This document shows, one piece after another, positions 26,514-35,603 of a stretch of 64,000 nt of DNA; the stretch's first letter is position 1; each line of letters opens with the position of its first letter. Origin of the DNA: Skermanella mucosa (GTDB taxonomy: Bacteria; Pseudomonadota; Alphaproteobacteria; Azospirillales; Azospirillaceae). Both the position numbers and the translations under genes were made by a program. The DNA lies in assembly GCF_016765655.2 (NCBI RefSeq), contig NZ_CP086107.1:496001-560000 (forward strand), in the 5' to 3' direction. Below the pieces are notes generated by a model. That model was not told where the DNA came from. It saw only the letters and a program-made list of their open reading frames with translations, and made no database searches.

Positions 26514-29500
26514 TTAACGACGTAAGCTATCTCGATAGCAAAATCCTTGTAAGGCGGCCTGGATCGGCCGGTTACGGAGGTCGAGCACGCAGCCGCGTCG
26601 CGCGTTCTCGCGGACCGCCCGGCTGGCGGACTCGCGCTCATCGAGGTTTCCAACCGCGACCTTGAGCTTCACGCCATGCCCGGCCAGTCCGCCCGCCACC
26701 TCGATCGTGTCCATGCCGACCCGATGCGAGAGGACGCCGAGCGGCATCGGGCCGTTGAGGTACTGGGTTTCCTCCTCCTCGATCCAGTCGCGCCGCGCCT
26801 TCACTTGTGCGATCAGACCGTCGAGTCCGCCCGGCTGCGTGACGTCGACCGAGACGCGCCTGAACCCGGTGATCTCAGGGAAGCGCGTCTCGTGATGCTC
26901 AATCACGTAGTGGAGCCGGGCGACGTACTTGTGCCGAACCTGGCGAACGACGCCTTCGCGCCCGTCCGGGCCAACGAAGCGCTCGCCCACTTTGAGCCCC
27001 GTCACGGCCCGCACCAGCGCGTGGTCCGGCTCCCAGGACTCGGGATCGAACTTGCGCAACGCCGCATCGGGCTCGACGACGAAGAAGAGCTCCGCGCCGT
27101 CATCGTACGCGAGATCCACGGCTGCGTTCGGACCGACAGCCGACACGTTCCACAGCCGCGGTTTGTCCTTCTCACCTCGACCCTCGTCCAGAACGAGCAT
27201 CGACAGCGTTATCCAGGCCCGAGACCGATCGCGATGCTGCAGGAACAATCGGTAGGCGAAGTCGGCCGCGCGCTCGGCGAATCCGAAGTGGCCGAGCAGT
27301 GACGCCAAGCGGAATTGGTCGCTCGGTCGGTTCCACGGCAAGCGCTCGAGCGGCTTCTCCAACTCCGAGAACAGTTCGACGGAGCGGTCCTGCCGAACGA
27401 AGATCTCAATCCTGAGCAGTCGCGCCCGCGGCTGGTCGGACTCCTGGGCCAACAGGTCGTCCACGGCCGCCATCGCGGCGGTCAGGTCCCCCACGTTCCA
27501 GGCGTGTGCCGCGACCGTCCAGAGCGTCGCCGGGTCGTTGCGCACCTCCGGCGCCGCCTCGGCCAAAGCCGTTTGGAACGCCGCGTCGCGACGCGCGCCT
27601 GCTAAGCTCTGGAGGAACAACGACGTCGACGGGCTCGGCCGCGTCAGATCGACATGCCCCTCGAGAAGCCTCGACGCCTCGTCCGGCAGATCCTGGTTCC
27701 GAAGCTCAACCGCCAAGAAGTAGCGCGAAACCATGTCGAGATCGGACGGCACGGAAGCCGCGAGCGCCCGCAGCCGATCCTGGGCAGCCTCCTCATCCGC
27801 CACCGTCTTCCGCTCGCCCCGAATCTCCAGCAGGCTCGCGCCGATTTCCTGCGGGTCGATGGCACGTAGGCCGGCTACCGCAGCATCGAGACTGGCCCGA
27901 TCATCCAGGCGCAGGGCGCACTCGCCGATGATCCGCCAGCGAAGCCGTTGCAGCCGCTCCGGCAGACCATCCGTTTCGGTTGCAAGCGCGCCCGCCATAG
28001 CGCCGGCCGCGTCACCGGAGGAGGCTTGTAGCTCGGCCCGGAGGATCTGGTTTTCCGGGTCGGTGTCCCCATCGAGCGCTGCGACAGCTTCCTCGTCACG
28101 ATCCTGAACCGAGCGAGCCAGGGCTAGCAGGCGTCTCAGTTGCGGTTGGTCGCCAACCTTCGGCATCCCGCGCACGAGGAGCGCCTCGCTCTCGCCGTGG
28201 CGTTCGCAGAGCCGAAGCAGAACGGCGGCGTTGTTCAGATGAACCATCAAGTCGTGTGCATCAGGGAACCCGACGGCAAGGCAGTGCTCGACCAAGGCCT
28301 TCATGTCGTCCGCCGCCGCGCTCAGCTCGGCGCTGGTCACAGGGCCGTGACCGCCGGGGATGATCGCTCCCGACTCGACCGCCAGCGACAGCACGGCGAT
28401 AGCCCGAACGAGCTTAAACTCCGGCAGTTGGGCATGGCGGCGCGCCATTTCGAGGCTGCGTTCGGCCCAGCCCGGCACGTCTCGGCGGCGCAGAAACTCC
28501 GCCATGCCGATGTCCGCCTGCGCCGAGCCCACGAGGTCCGGCGGAATGAGGGTCTCAGGATCTTCCTGCCAGTCGGACCGGGCAGCCGCCTGGAGCAGGT
28601 AACCCACCGCGTGGTCGGCCCGTGGGTCGCCGTTGAGGGCGGATTGCGCCGCGGCCATCGCCTCTTCGAACCGCCCCTGTATGGTTCGGGCCAAGGCCAG
28701 GTTCGCCAGCGCGTTGGGATCTTCGGGGCGAACCGCGTGGGCGGCCTCGAAGCGGGTGGCTGCTTCCGCCTCGCGCCCAAGGTCGATCGCAATCGAGCCG
28801 AGGTTCGTCTCGATGCGATATCGCGCCCATGGCTTCGCCGACAGGTCTTCCCTACTCAAGATCGCTAGCAACCCCTTCTCGGCGAGCAGCGGCTCACCCT
28901 GCTCCTTGAAGAGATCGCGAAAGGTGTCGATGCGGGCATGGAGCGCCGGATCTTCTTCGGCGCTGGCGGCGCCCTCACGCGGCGCGGCGGTCAGGCTGGC
29001 GCCGCGCATCTGCTTCACGACCTGGGCCGCGACGAGCGCCGCGAACTCCGGTGTGCCAGCGGCTGGTCCCGTGTTCTGGGGCACGGAGCTGGCGACTGCG
29101 GAGGGATGGAAAGCGTTGTACGCCACCTCGTGGGGCGCGATGAGCGTCTGGAGCTGCCCCCACCCGTAGACCACGATCGTCAGATCGTGCCTCTCGGCCT
29201 TCAGCTTCCGGGTGACGGCGATGGCGGCGTCGGACGCCGTCGTGTCGTCCGGTGCCGTGGTCGCGAAGATGAGCTCCTTCAACCCCGCCTTGAGATTCAG
29301 CGCCTCCCGGGCGTCGGAGAGGATCTTCGCCTCTTTGATCGGATTGGTGATGAGCCGACACTGCACCCCAACAAAGTGTTCGTCCCGTCCATCGCGGCGG
29401 GCGAGGATGTCGATGCCGCCCTGTTTCTGCCCGGCGCGGCCATATTCCTGCGCGTGGGGGTCGTTCAGCTCGGCGCGGAACAGCAGCACGCAGTTTCGCT

Positions 29501-29657
29501 GGAATGCTTGCCAGTCCTTCGGCTTTGGGATCTCGATCGCGAGCCGCGTCGTGATCGGGATACTCGCCTTCCCGCCCTGGCCGAGAGGCGGGAAAGGAAG
29601 AATACTATTGTCGGGCTCCACCCCTTCGGACACGTCGCGACCTACTCGTTCCCGCAA
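26514..29657 (-). pseudogene. PD-(D/E)XK nuclease / TPR / GreAB-C-like conflict protein, 3' end removed by IS66
   Basis: The open frame encodes 1047 residues. The N-terminal domain at 40-100 (DWQAFQRNCVLLFRAEL; GRAGQKQGGIDILARR; HFVGVQCRL) fits a restriction-endonuclease-like PD-(D/E)XK fold. Residues about 110-190 look like a small Rossmann-type segment (LIFATTAPDDTTASDAAIAVT). From 240 to 850 there are many helical TPR-like repeats (NALANLALARTIQGRFEEAMAAAQ). Residues about 890-1000 resemble a GreA/B C-terminal domain (LKVGERFVGPDGREGVVRQV). The PIN-like region should follow but is separated by IS66, and the last residues (GFCYRDSLRR) are element sequence. This architecture matches the TPR-GreAB-C-PIN conflict systems described by comparative genomics. 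The start is probably TTG 29657 but could be an internal GTG. Likely non-functional now. Confidence 0.75.
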
Positions 29658-30236
29658 CGCCTCCTTTTGCGCTCGCCGTCGGCTGGTTGCGATTACCTAC
29701 TGCTCATCACCCGGGCTCGGGGAGGGCTGACAAATCATAGGGATCGGTCACTCGATACGCCAGACTTGGCTGCACGGCTCTGTCAACTTTCGGGGCGAGT
29801 TGCGCAGCAGACAAGCGTCTGACTACCAGAAGCTATATCAGGCGGCGGAGATCAGGTCCCGCAGCGCGACCACGCGCTGCACGTGGATGACCCGCCGACA
29901 GGTCAGCGAGATGGTCTGGTTGATGTATGTAGCTGGCCTCAGAGCTGTAACCCGCCACGTCCTGTTCGCCTGGGACCGGGACGGGTCCTGATACTCCTGT
30001 CTGGAACAGCGAAGGCGTGCGATTGCTTATCAAGTAGCCATGGCCAAGCCGGAGGCGTAACCAGCTTGGCCTCTGGAAAGCTGACCGAAACCGAACTGGC
30101 CGTTAATCAAGACGCTGCGAGCCTCGAGCGGCAGAACGGCGAAAAGTAGAGCCGGAAGTAGCCCGGTCATGGGCTGAGTTGGAATGCAGCTGCCTGCCCG
30201 TGGGTGCTATGCACTTGGCGGACAGGCGGCTCTATT
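29658..30236. other. Intergenic, no credible gene
   Basis: Short frames only, none with a family signature or good ribosome site. Any promoter for the leftward TPR gene would be here. Confidence 0.5.
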
Positions 30237-31010
30237 TCAGGTTTCTTTGCGACCGCTCTGCCGTCTCATCATGGTTCCGGCCGCAACGAGACCGACCATC
30301 AGCATGGCACCGGTGGCGGGCTCGGGAACTGAAACCGGATCGCCATCCAGGAGATTCAGCTCAATATCATCAACCCAGCCGCCTTCGCTGATGGCGAACG
30401 TGAAGCGAAAATTACACTGAGTGAACGGCTCATCGACACCGCAGAAAGCCTGCTGCGCGAAATCGCCGAACCCGTCGCTGCCAAAAAACTGCTTTCGAAC
30501 ATCGAGATCGAACAGCACCGTGTAGCTGTCGCCATCGACAGTCAATGCGGTACCGGATTGCGTAAACGGATATGAGACGATGTCAGGAAGATTCCCACTC
30601 TCATCCTCCTGAACAAAGATTGGCGTAAACCCTTCCGCGAACCTCAGCTCGCGTAATCCTGATCCCTGGAATGAGAACTCATACCTGCCGCTATACAGGT
30701 TCGGCAACGGTCCGGTCGTAAAACTTGCTGCCGATCCTGGAATGGGGCTGCCGTTGTCCGTGGTTTGCCCCGGCTCGGCATAGGCCGCGAAGTTGCCCGA
30801 TCCCCCTCCTGCCACGTCAGGAGGCGCGGCAACAAGGCAGCCGGTATAACCGAGAAGGAAATCGGTACCCGTGCAATTGCTGCTGGCTCCGATCTCGCCA
30901 CTCTCGAAATCATTCTGATACACAACGATCGCTGAAGCCGTCGATGCCAGCGAGCAGGAAAAAGCCAGCGCCAGTGCCGAGAGCCCAGCGAACCTATTGA
31001 TTTCGATCAC
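30237..31010 (-). CDS. PEP-CTERM sorted exported protein
   Basis: A 257-residue protein. Residues 1-27 are a signal peptide (SALALAFSCSLASTASA). The mature part is a beta-rich, low-charge domain with paired Cys (SSNCTG; GYTGCLV; FCGVDEP; FTQCNF). The C-terminus is a textbook PEP-CTERM sorting signal: VPEPATG, then a hydrophobic segment (AMLMVGLVAAGTMM), then RRQSGRK. Such proteins are processed by exosortase and linked to exopolysaccharide/biofilm production. No exosortase gene is in the window. The biological role of this one is unknown. Confidence 0.88.
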   Translation of the reverse strand: MIEINRFAGLSALALAFSCSLASTASAIVVYQNDFESGEIGASSNCTGTDFLLGYTGCLVAAPPDVAGGGSGNFAAYAEPGQTTDNGSPIPGSAASFTTGPLPNLYSGRYEFSFQGSGLRELRFAEGFTPIFVQEDESGNLPDIVSYPFTQSGTALTVDGDSYTVLFDLDVRKQFFGSDGFGDFAQQAFCGVDEPFTQCNFRFTFAISEGGWVDDIELNLLDGDPVSVPEPATGAMLMVGLVAAGTMMRRQSGRKET

Positions 31011-31317
31011 ATCATCCTCCCCTGAGTCTCAGGTTCAAATAGGTGTCATGATCATCACCGGGACAAGGCGCTCATCCAGCATAACCCAACTGAGGCATAC
31101 CGCTAATAAAACAAGCTGATGATCTCAGGTAAAGAACTGGAGGACAGAAACAATAACTTGTCTGCCAGACCAAGGATACCGCCTACCTTTTCTGGAGATC
31201 CTTCGATCCGCGAACAGGTTATTCGCGAGTATTCAAGGGTTTTCTCAAAAATAACCACAGAGTGTATATCACCATCACGCCGATCATAAACAAACCAAGT
31301 TTCTTCCCTCAACAGAA

Positions 31318-31373
31318 AATGACCGACCCTGTGCGTGTGCAGCGCCTCCCATAACGCCTGAATTATGCCGACA
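31318..31373. repeat. Remnant of an IS3-element end
   Basis: The core GTGCAGCGCC and the following 30 bases match the left end of the IS3 element (4380-4420) at about 36 of 40 positions, in the same orientation. No transposase follows. It abuts the recombinase gene and marks an old insertion or recombination event. Confidence 0.65.
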
Positions 31374-31496
31374 AGCGATCTTTTCGGACATTGCAGACGA
31401 GTAGAACTTCCGGTACAGCTACCCGCGAGAGAAGTCAGCGTGGGCGATCTGACGTCCTGTGGGATGACCGGGCGGCGGGGCGGGGGAGGGGACAGG

Positions 31497-32600
31497 GTGG
31501 ACGGCGAGATTTTCACGGCGGCACCAGGGCAGGGGCTGGTGGTGTCGACCGGCATCCTCGGCGACCTCGTCCTTCCAGAAGGCACGTTCGACCCTGACCG
31601 CGCCGACGAGATCCGGGACCTCGCTGCTCAAGCTGCGGTCTATGCCACCCAGGCACGCGGACCAGGCACGCTGCGGGCATACCGGTCGGCTTGGCGCCAG
31701 TACGATGCCTGGTGCACCCGCCTCGGCCTGCCGGCGCTGAGCGGCGACCCCAGGCTTGTCGGCATGTATCTCACATCCGCGGCCGAGCGCCTCGCCGTCG
31801 CGACGCTCCAGGTCCACCTCGCCGCGATCGTCACCGCCCACCGCCTGGTCGGGTTGTCGCTCGACCCCGGTCACCCGAGCATCGCGCTGCTGATGGACGG
31901 TATCCGCCGGCGCAGGGGCACCCGCCCGGCCCGCCAGGCGACACCGATTACGCTGGCGATGCTGGCCCGCATGGTCCGGGCCCAGCCCGACACGCCGCTC
32001 GGCCTGCGCAACCGCGCCATCCTGCTCGCCGGCTTCGGCGGCGCCCTGCGGCGCTCCGAGATCGTAGCGCTCGACGCCGGCGACCTTGAGTTCGTCGAGG
32101 GCCGGGGGGTTGTGCTGACGGTCCGGCGCTCCAAGACCGACCAGCATGGGGCCGGGCAGGCGATCGCGGTCTGGCGCTCCGACGACCCGGATCTGTGCGC
32201 CCCGACCGCGCTGCGCCGCTGGCTTGATCACCGCGATGCTAATCATTCCGACGACCCTCTGTTCGTTGGCTTACGCGCCGGCGGTGTCATGACCGCCACC
32301 CGGCTATCGGACAAGGCGGTAGTTCGGCTCGTCAGAGACACCGCCGAGGCGGTCGGCGACGGCGATCCCGGGCTGATGGAAAGAACCTTCGGCAGCCTCG
32401 CTGTTAGTGCCACCCGCAGCTACTCGGGCCACAGCCTGCGCGCCGGCCTCGCCACCGCGGCGGCCGAGGCGGAGGCTCAACTCCACGACGTCATGCGCCA
32501 GACCCGCCACAAGTCGGTCGAGGTCGCCCGCCGCTACATGCGCTCCGCCGACCTCTGGCGCAACAACGTCACCGAGAAGGTCATTCGCCCTCGACCGTGA
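31497..32600 (+). CDS. Tyrosine recombinase / phage-type integrase
   Basis: A 367-residue recombinase. The N-terminal SAM-like core-binding domain runs from about 30 to 120 (TLRAYRSAWRQYDAWCTRLGL; VGMYLTSAAERL). The catalytic domain has Arg in GFGGALRRSEIVAL, Lys in VRRSKTDQHG, His and Arg in YSGHSLRAGLATA, and His and the nucleophile Tyr in TRHKSVEVARRYMR. All catalytic residues are present, so it may be active. The GTG at 31497 follows GGGGGAGGGG at suitable spacing; the frame is open further upstream into the IS3 remnant. Another recombinase C-terminal fragment lies at 35120. Confidence 0.9.
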   Translation: MDGEIFTAAPGQGLVVSTGILGDLVLPEGTFDPDRADEIRDLAAQAAVYATQARGPGTLRAYRSAWRQYDAWCTRLGLPALSGDPRLVGMYLTSAAERLAVATLQVHLAAIVTAHRLVGLSLDPGHPSIALLMDGIRRRRGTRPARQATPITLAMLARMVRAQPDTPLGLRNRAILLAGFGGALRRSEIVALDAGDLEFVEGRGVVLTVRRSKTDQHGAGQAIAVWRSDDPDLCAPTALRRWLDHRDANHSDDPLFVGLRAGGVMTATRLSDKAVVRLVRDTAEAVGDGDPGLMERTFGSLAVSATRSYSGHSLRAGLATAAAEAEAQLHDVMRQTRHKSVEVARRYMRSADLWRNNVTEKVIRPRP

Positions 32601-32802
32601 GGGCGGGGGGAGCGGTGAGGCCGCCAAAACAAAGCTGAGATCGCAAAGAGAAGACACACCTGTGAGCGGCTGCGTCCGCCGAAGTTGCTTCGACCCGGCG
32701 GATCGATCGGACGGGTCTGACAGTGCCGATGTGCTATACAGACGCCGGGGAGCCGCATGGGCGAGCTTTGATCTTGTTCGCAATCATACAAGGACTTTCA
32801 TC

Positions 32803-33162
32803 TTGGACGCTGTCGACCATCTGACGGAGAACCAGGGCCCGATTGCTCCGACCCGGCCGCGGTCGGTTTACTTTGACGTCGTTGTCGAGGCAAAGAAGCC
32901 CGGCTTTGATGCCGACAGCTTCCGCCGGGGGCTGCAGGAGGCGCTTGTCCAGGATCCCGACCTGCTGGCGCTCGGCCGCACGCAGGGCGGCTTCACTGAC
33001 CATGCCCGGTTCGTTGGCGTCGGTGTCGAACAGGCTGTGGCGGCTGCTCCTGCGGCGGCCTACCGGGTGCGCATTGACTTCAGGCCCGACGGCTGGATCG
33101 ACCGCGACGTCGTCGACGCCATCATCGCCGACAACGTGAAAGCGGAGATGACGCTCTCCTGA
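32803..33162 (+). CDS. Small hypothetical protein
   Basis: A 119-residue frame from a TTG (AAGGA about 8 nt upstream) with balanced composition (VYFDVVVEAKKPGFDADSF; EQAVAAAPAAAYRVRIDF; DVVDAIIADNVKAEM). The frame is open upstream but that part overlaps the integrase and looks non-coding. No motif recognised. The confident extent is about 32800-33162. Confidence 0.5.
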   Translation: MDAVDHLTENQGPIAPTRPRSVYFDVVVEAKKPGFDADSFRRGLQEALVQDPDLLALGRTQGGFTDHARFVGVGVEQAVAAAPAAAYRVRIDFRPDGWIDRDVVDAIIADNVKAEMTLS

Positions 33163-33307
33163 AGCCGCGCCGCATGCCGGAAGGCAGCAGACCAGACGGT
33201 AAGGACGGTAGTGAAGTCATCCGCTATCATCGCCCCCGCCCGAACCGCCTGACTTTCACCATCCGAAGCGTTTGGTGACAGGTCCGATGGTCCCGCACTG
33301 AGCTGAT

Positions 33308-33337
33308 GGGCACGGCTTTCCCACAAGCGCCGTGCCC
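33308..33337. terminator. Hairpin between HU and the opposite gene
   Basis: A perfect 9-bp stem (GGGCACGGC at 33308-33316, complement at 33329-33337) with a 12-nt loop just after the HU stop codon. No U-tract follows, so it may act as an mRNA 3' end stabiliser or weak terminator. Confidence 0.5.
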
Positions 33338-33342
33338 CCGCC

Positions 33343-33621
33343 TCAGCCACCGTTGAGCGCGTCCTTGACAGCCTTGGCCGCCGTGAACTTAGCGGCTTTC
33401 GAGGCTGCGATCGTGATCGCCTCGCCGGTCTGGGGATTACGGCCCTGACGCTCGCCGCGCTCGGAAATCCCGAAGCTGCCGAAACCGGAGATGCGGACCT
33501 CGTCGCCCTGCTGCAGCGCCTCGGTGACCGTGCCGACCAGGGCCTCCACCGCCTTACCGGCGTCAGCTTTTGTCAGGCCGGCGCGCTCCGCAACAGCGGC
33601 AATCAACTCTGCCTGGTTCAT
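33343..33621 (-). CDS. HU-family DNA-binding protein
   Basis: A 92-residue HU protein with the full fold: NQAELIAAVAERAGLTKADAGKAVEAL (helical body), then GDEVRISGFGSFGI (beta), then the arm RQGRNPQTGEAI with the conserved Asn-Pro. HU bends and compacts DNA and helps site-specific recombination and replication initiation, which fits a replicon carrying a recombinase and iterons. Monocistronic, with a hairpin after the stop. Confidence 0.95.
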   Translation of the reverse strand: MNQAELIAAVAERAGLTKADAGKAVEALVGTVTEALQQGDEVRISGFGSFGISERGERQGRNPQTGEAITIAASKAAKFTAAKAVKDALNGG

Positions 33622-33812
33622 GATTGAATTTCCCTTTCAATACTTTGCTCAAACAGGCGTCTAGGCTTTTCTGTGTCATTAAGTGGACCTGATAACAAGC
33701 AAAAATCTGTGTATGAGCTGCATAATCGGAGAGAACTCTGACCATAGTAGTAGCCCAAATACCCTTGGCAATGCTGGAGTCTTGGTCATGCCATAAAGGG
33801 CCGCGTCCGATT

Positions 33813-34211
33813 TCAGGAGGCTGAGGACGGATCTTCCGGGATCAGTGCGAGGCGGCCCGCGTAATAATCATCATAAGCTTGGTCCAGGGCTTTTTGGACC
33901 TGCGCCCGCAGGTCCGGCGTGGCGCCAATTTCCTGAACCGTCCAGTCAGTCAGTCCGGCGATCCGGTCGACGAACGCGAGAGCCGCCGCCAGCACCTTGA
34001 TCTGCCGAACCACCGCAAGGCCGGACGGCAGGTGGGTCACGGACCATCCGCTGGTTCCCGCCTCGCCGATGGTCCGCTGGTCGATCCCGAACGGCGAACG
34101 GACGATCCCGTCAACATTGAGCCAGCCCTGGGGCGTGCTGATCGCAAAGGATGAGGCACGCCAGCCGGACGCCTGCGCGGCTTGACTGTCTGGCAGCATG
34201 GCAGATTGCAT
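33813..34211 (-). CDS. Hypothetical protein
   Basis: About 132 residues (MQSAMLPDSQAAQ start at 34211; the frame is open to 34250). Segments such as WLNVDGIVRSPFGIDQRTIGEAGTSGWSVTHLPSGLAVV and IAGLTDWTVQEIGATPDLRAQV have natural composition. No known domain. Function unknown. Confidence 0.6.
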   Translation of the reverse strand: MQSAMLPDSQAAQASGWRASSFAISTPQGWLNVDGIVRSPFGIDQRTIGEAGTSGWSVTHLPSGLAVVRQIKVLAAALAFVDRIAGLTDWTVQEIGATPDLRAQVQKALDQAYDDYYAGRLALIPEDPSSAS

Positions 34212-34320
34212 CGTGTGGCCCATGACGGCAGAATTGCAGAACCAAACCAAAACGTCTAGTTCGGTCCGACGCGATCATGCCCGGAGCGACAGCATACGCC
34301 GGCATCCCTCACGGGGCGGT

Positions 34321-34647
34321 TCAGCCGACAAGGACCTCCTCATCGAACGCCGCGCGCGCATCCTGTTCAGGCTGCCGATCGGCCATCGCGGTGCGGTACC
34401 AGTGCTCGGCATGCTGGAGATTGTGCTGCGTCGCGATTTCGTCGCCGATCACCTTGGCCTGCTGGGCAAGTTCCAGGTAGCGCGCGTACTTTGCCATGGC
34501 ATTGCCGCCGACCTTGCCCCGGTCGGCCCCCGATCGACCGGCCCTGCCGTTCCATGACGGCTTGGGATCGGCCGGATACCGGCTGCGGGATCTTGATCGG
34601 TGCTGGTCAGGCGGCGTCACGGATGCCCTCATTGTATTGTGGATCAT
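34321..34647 (-). CDS. DUF4167-like small protein
   Basis: A 108-residue basic protein. Its C-terminal half (KVGGNAMAKYARYLELAQQ; IATQHNLQHAEHWYRTAM) resembles the DUF4167 module of alphaproteobacterial proteins, usually KVRGxxxxxxEKYLxLAR...ENYLQHAEHYxR. The N-terminus is Arg/Ser-rich, as in that family, which is thought to bind nucleic acid. It is shorter than chromosomal members, suggesting a plasmid-borne truncated paralogue. Confidence 0.7.
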   Translation of the reverse strand: MIHNTMRASVTPPDQHRSRSRSRYPADPKPSWNGRAGRSGADRGKVGGNAMAKYARYLELAQQAKVIGDEIATQHNLQHAEHWYRTAMADRQPEQDARAAFDEEVLVG

Positions 34648-34649
34648 GA

Positions 34650-35115
34650 TCGATGGGGCGGTTGTACCGCTGCCGGAGGGATATCACGCATTCCTGGAAA
34701 GAGCTACCAGGTGGATCCGGAACGGGCTCGGCCCAGCTCCGGGCGCTGAGGGTCAGGCGGGAAGTGACCGTCGGGAGTGGCGGGACGGGAAAGGCTCGCC
34801 GGGATGGTTGTCGGCCTTATGATGGTAATGGTGACCAGCGATGGGCAGATGTGAGGCCCGGAGTGACGCTGCTGTCCGGGCTATGACCTTGATTTTGCTC
34901 AGTGGTGACAAAGTGACACCGGTGGCACTCCGCGACAGCCTCTGAGGCCGACGAGAAGGCCGACGCGCCGTAGGCTTTTTCCCATGCCGGTAGGGACTTG
35001 TCGGCAACCCATGTTGCGAAAATAATTTATGGGAAATGTCGTTATTTCAAGATGTAGTTATACCACCACGGTCGCGATGAATGATGGCGACGAGCGTGCC
35101 ATCCGGCTCAACTCG
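34650..35115. other. Intergenic, no credible gene
   Basis: No frame with coding character or family match was found. Base composition becomes less GC-rich towards the right. Confidence 0.5.
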
Positions 35116-35202
35116 GCCATGCCAGCGCCGAGATGACCCGTCGGTACATCCGCGAGGCCAACATCTTCCGGCGAAGTTCTGCTGGCAAACTCGGACTCTG
35201 AA
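35116..35202 (+). pseudogene. Tyrosine recombinase C-terminal remnant
   Basis: The frame reads ASAEMTRRYIREANIFRR...AGKLGL before a stop. This matches the C-terminal end of tyrosine recombinases around the nucleophile Tyr. Nothing coherent precedes it. It resembles, but is not a copy of, the end of the integrase at 31497-32600. Confidence 0.6.
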
Positions 35203-35471
35203 ATGCGAGTGCCTAAATCGCTGTCGGCTGAGGTTGGGTCTGCTACCATCGGATCCAGGAGACCGACTGACGTACAAAAACACCCAAAGCAGCAGATCCT
35301 GTGTCAAGCCGCCGATGGGCTGGTAGCTTGCATCTCGAGAACCAGATGGCCGTCCGAAGGGAGCAGGCGGTCGACTGACACACCAGGTGGCAGCCTCATT
35401 CTTCTCAAAGTAGCATCACGATCAGCATCGACTGGCATGACCCTTCTGCGAACAAACTCTCAGGCCGGAAA

Positions 35472-35488
35472 CCACATGTGTCATGTGG
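35472..35488. promoter_or_regulatory. Palindrome upstream of the sigma-54 activator gene
   Basis: CCACATG-TGT-CATGTGG, a perfect 7-bp inverted repeat, 116 bp before the activator start. It contains TGTGTCA, the same half-site seen twice upstream of mimA, and TGACACA occurs at 35376-35382. It may be an autoregulatory site. Confidence 0.45.
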
Positions 35489-35603
35489 CAACTTATGAAC
35501 ATCTCTGTGTTAATAAGGTCTAGGTGATCTTTGTCATAACCTATAGAGTGCTTCCACAATACAGAGCCAAAAAATACAAGAATTAAGCGAGGGAGAGACG
35601 TTT

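Larger units (their letters stand above)
23853..26535. mobile_element. IS66-family element (tnpA, tnpB, tnpC and a small accessory gene)
   Basis: A four-gene minus-strand operon in the order tnpA, tnpB, tnpC and a 73-residue accessory gene, which is the standard IS66 layout. It interrupts a large TPR/PIN gene: host-gene homology stops near 26545 and resumes near 23850. I could not fix the terminal repeats or the usual 8-bp target duplication exactly, so the ends are accurate to about 20 bp. Confidence 0.85.
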
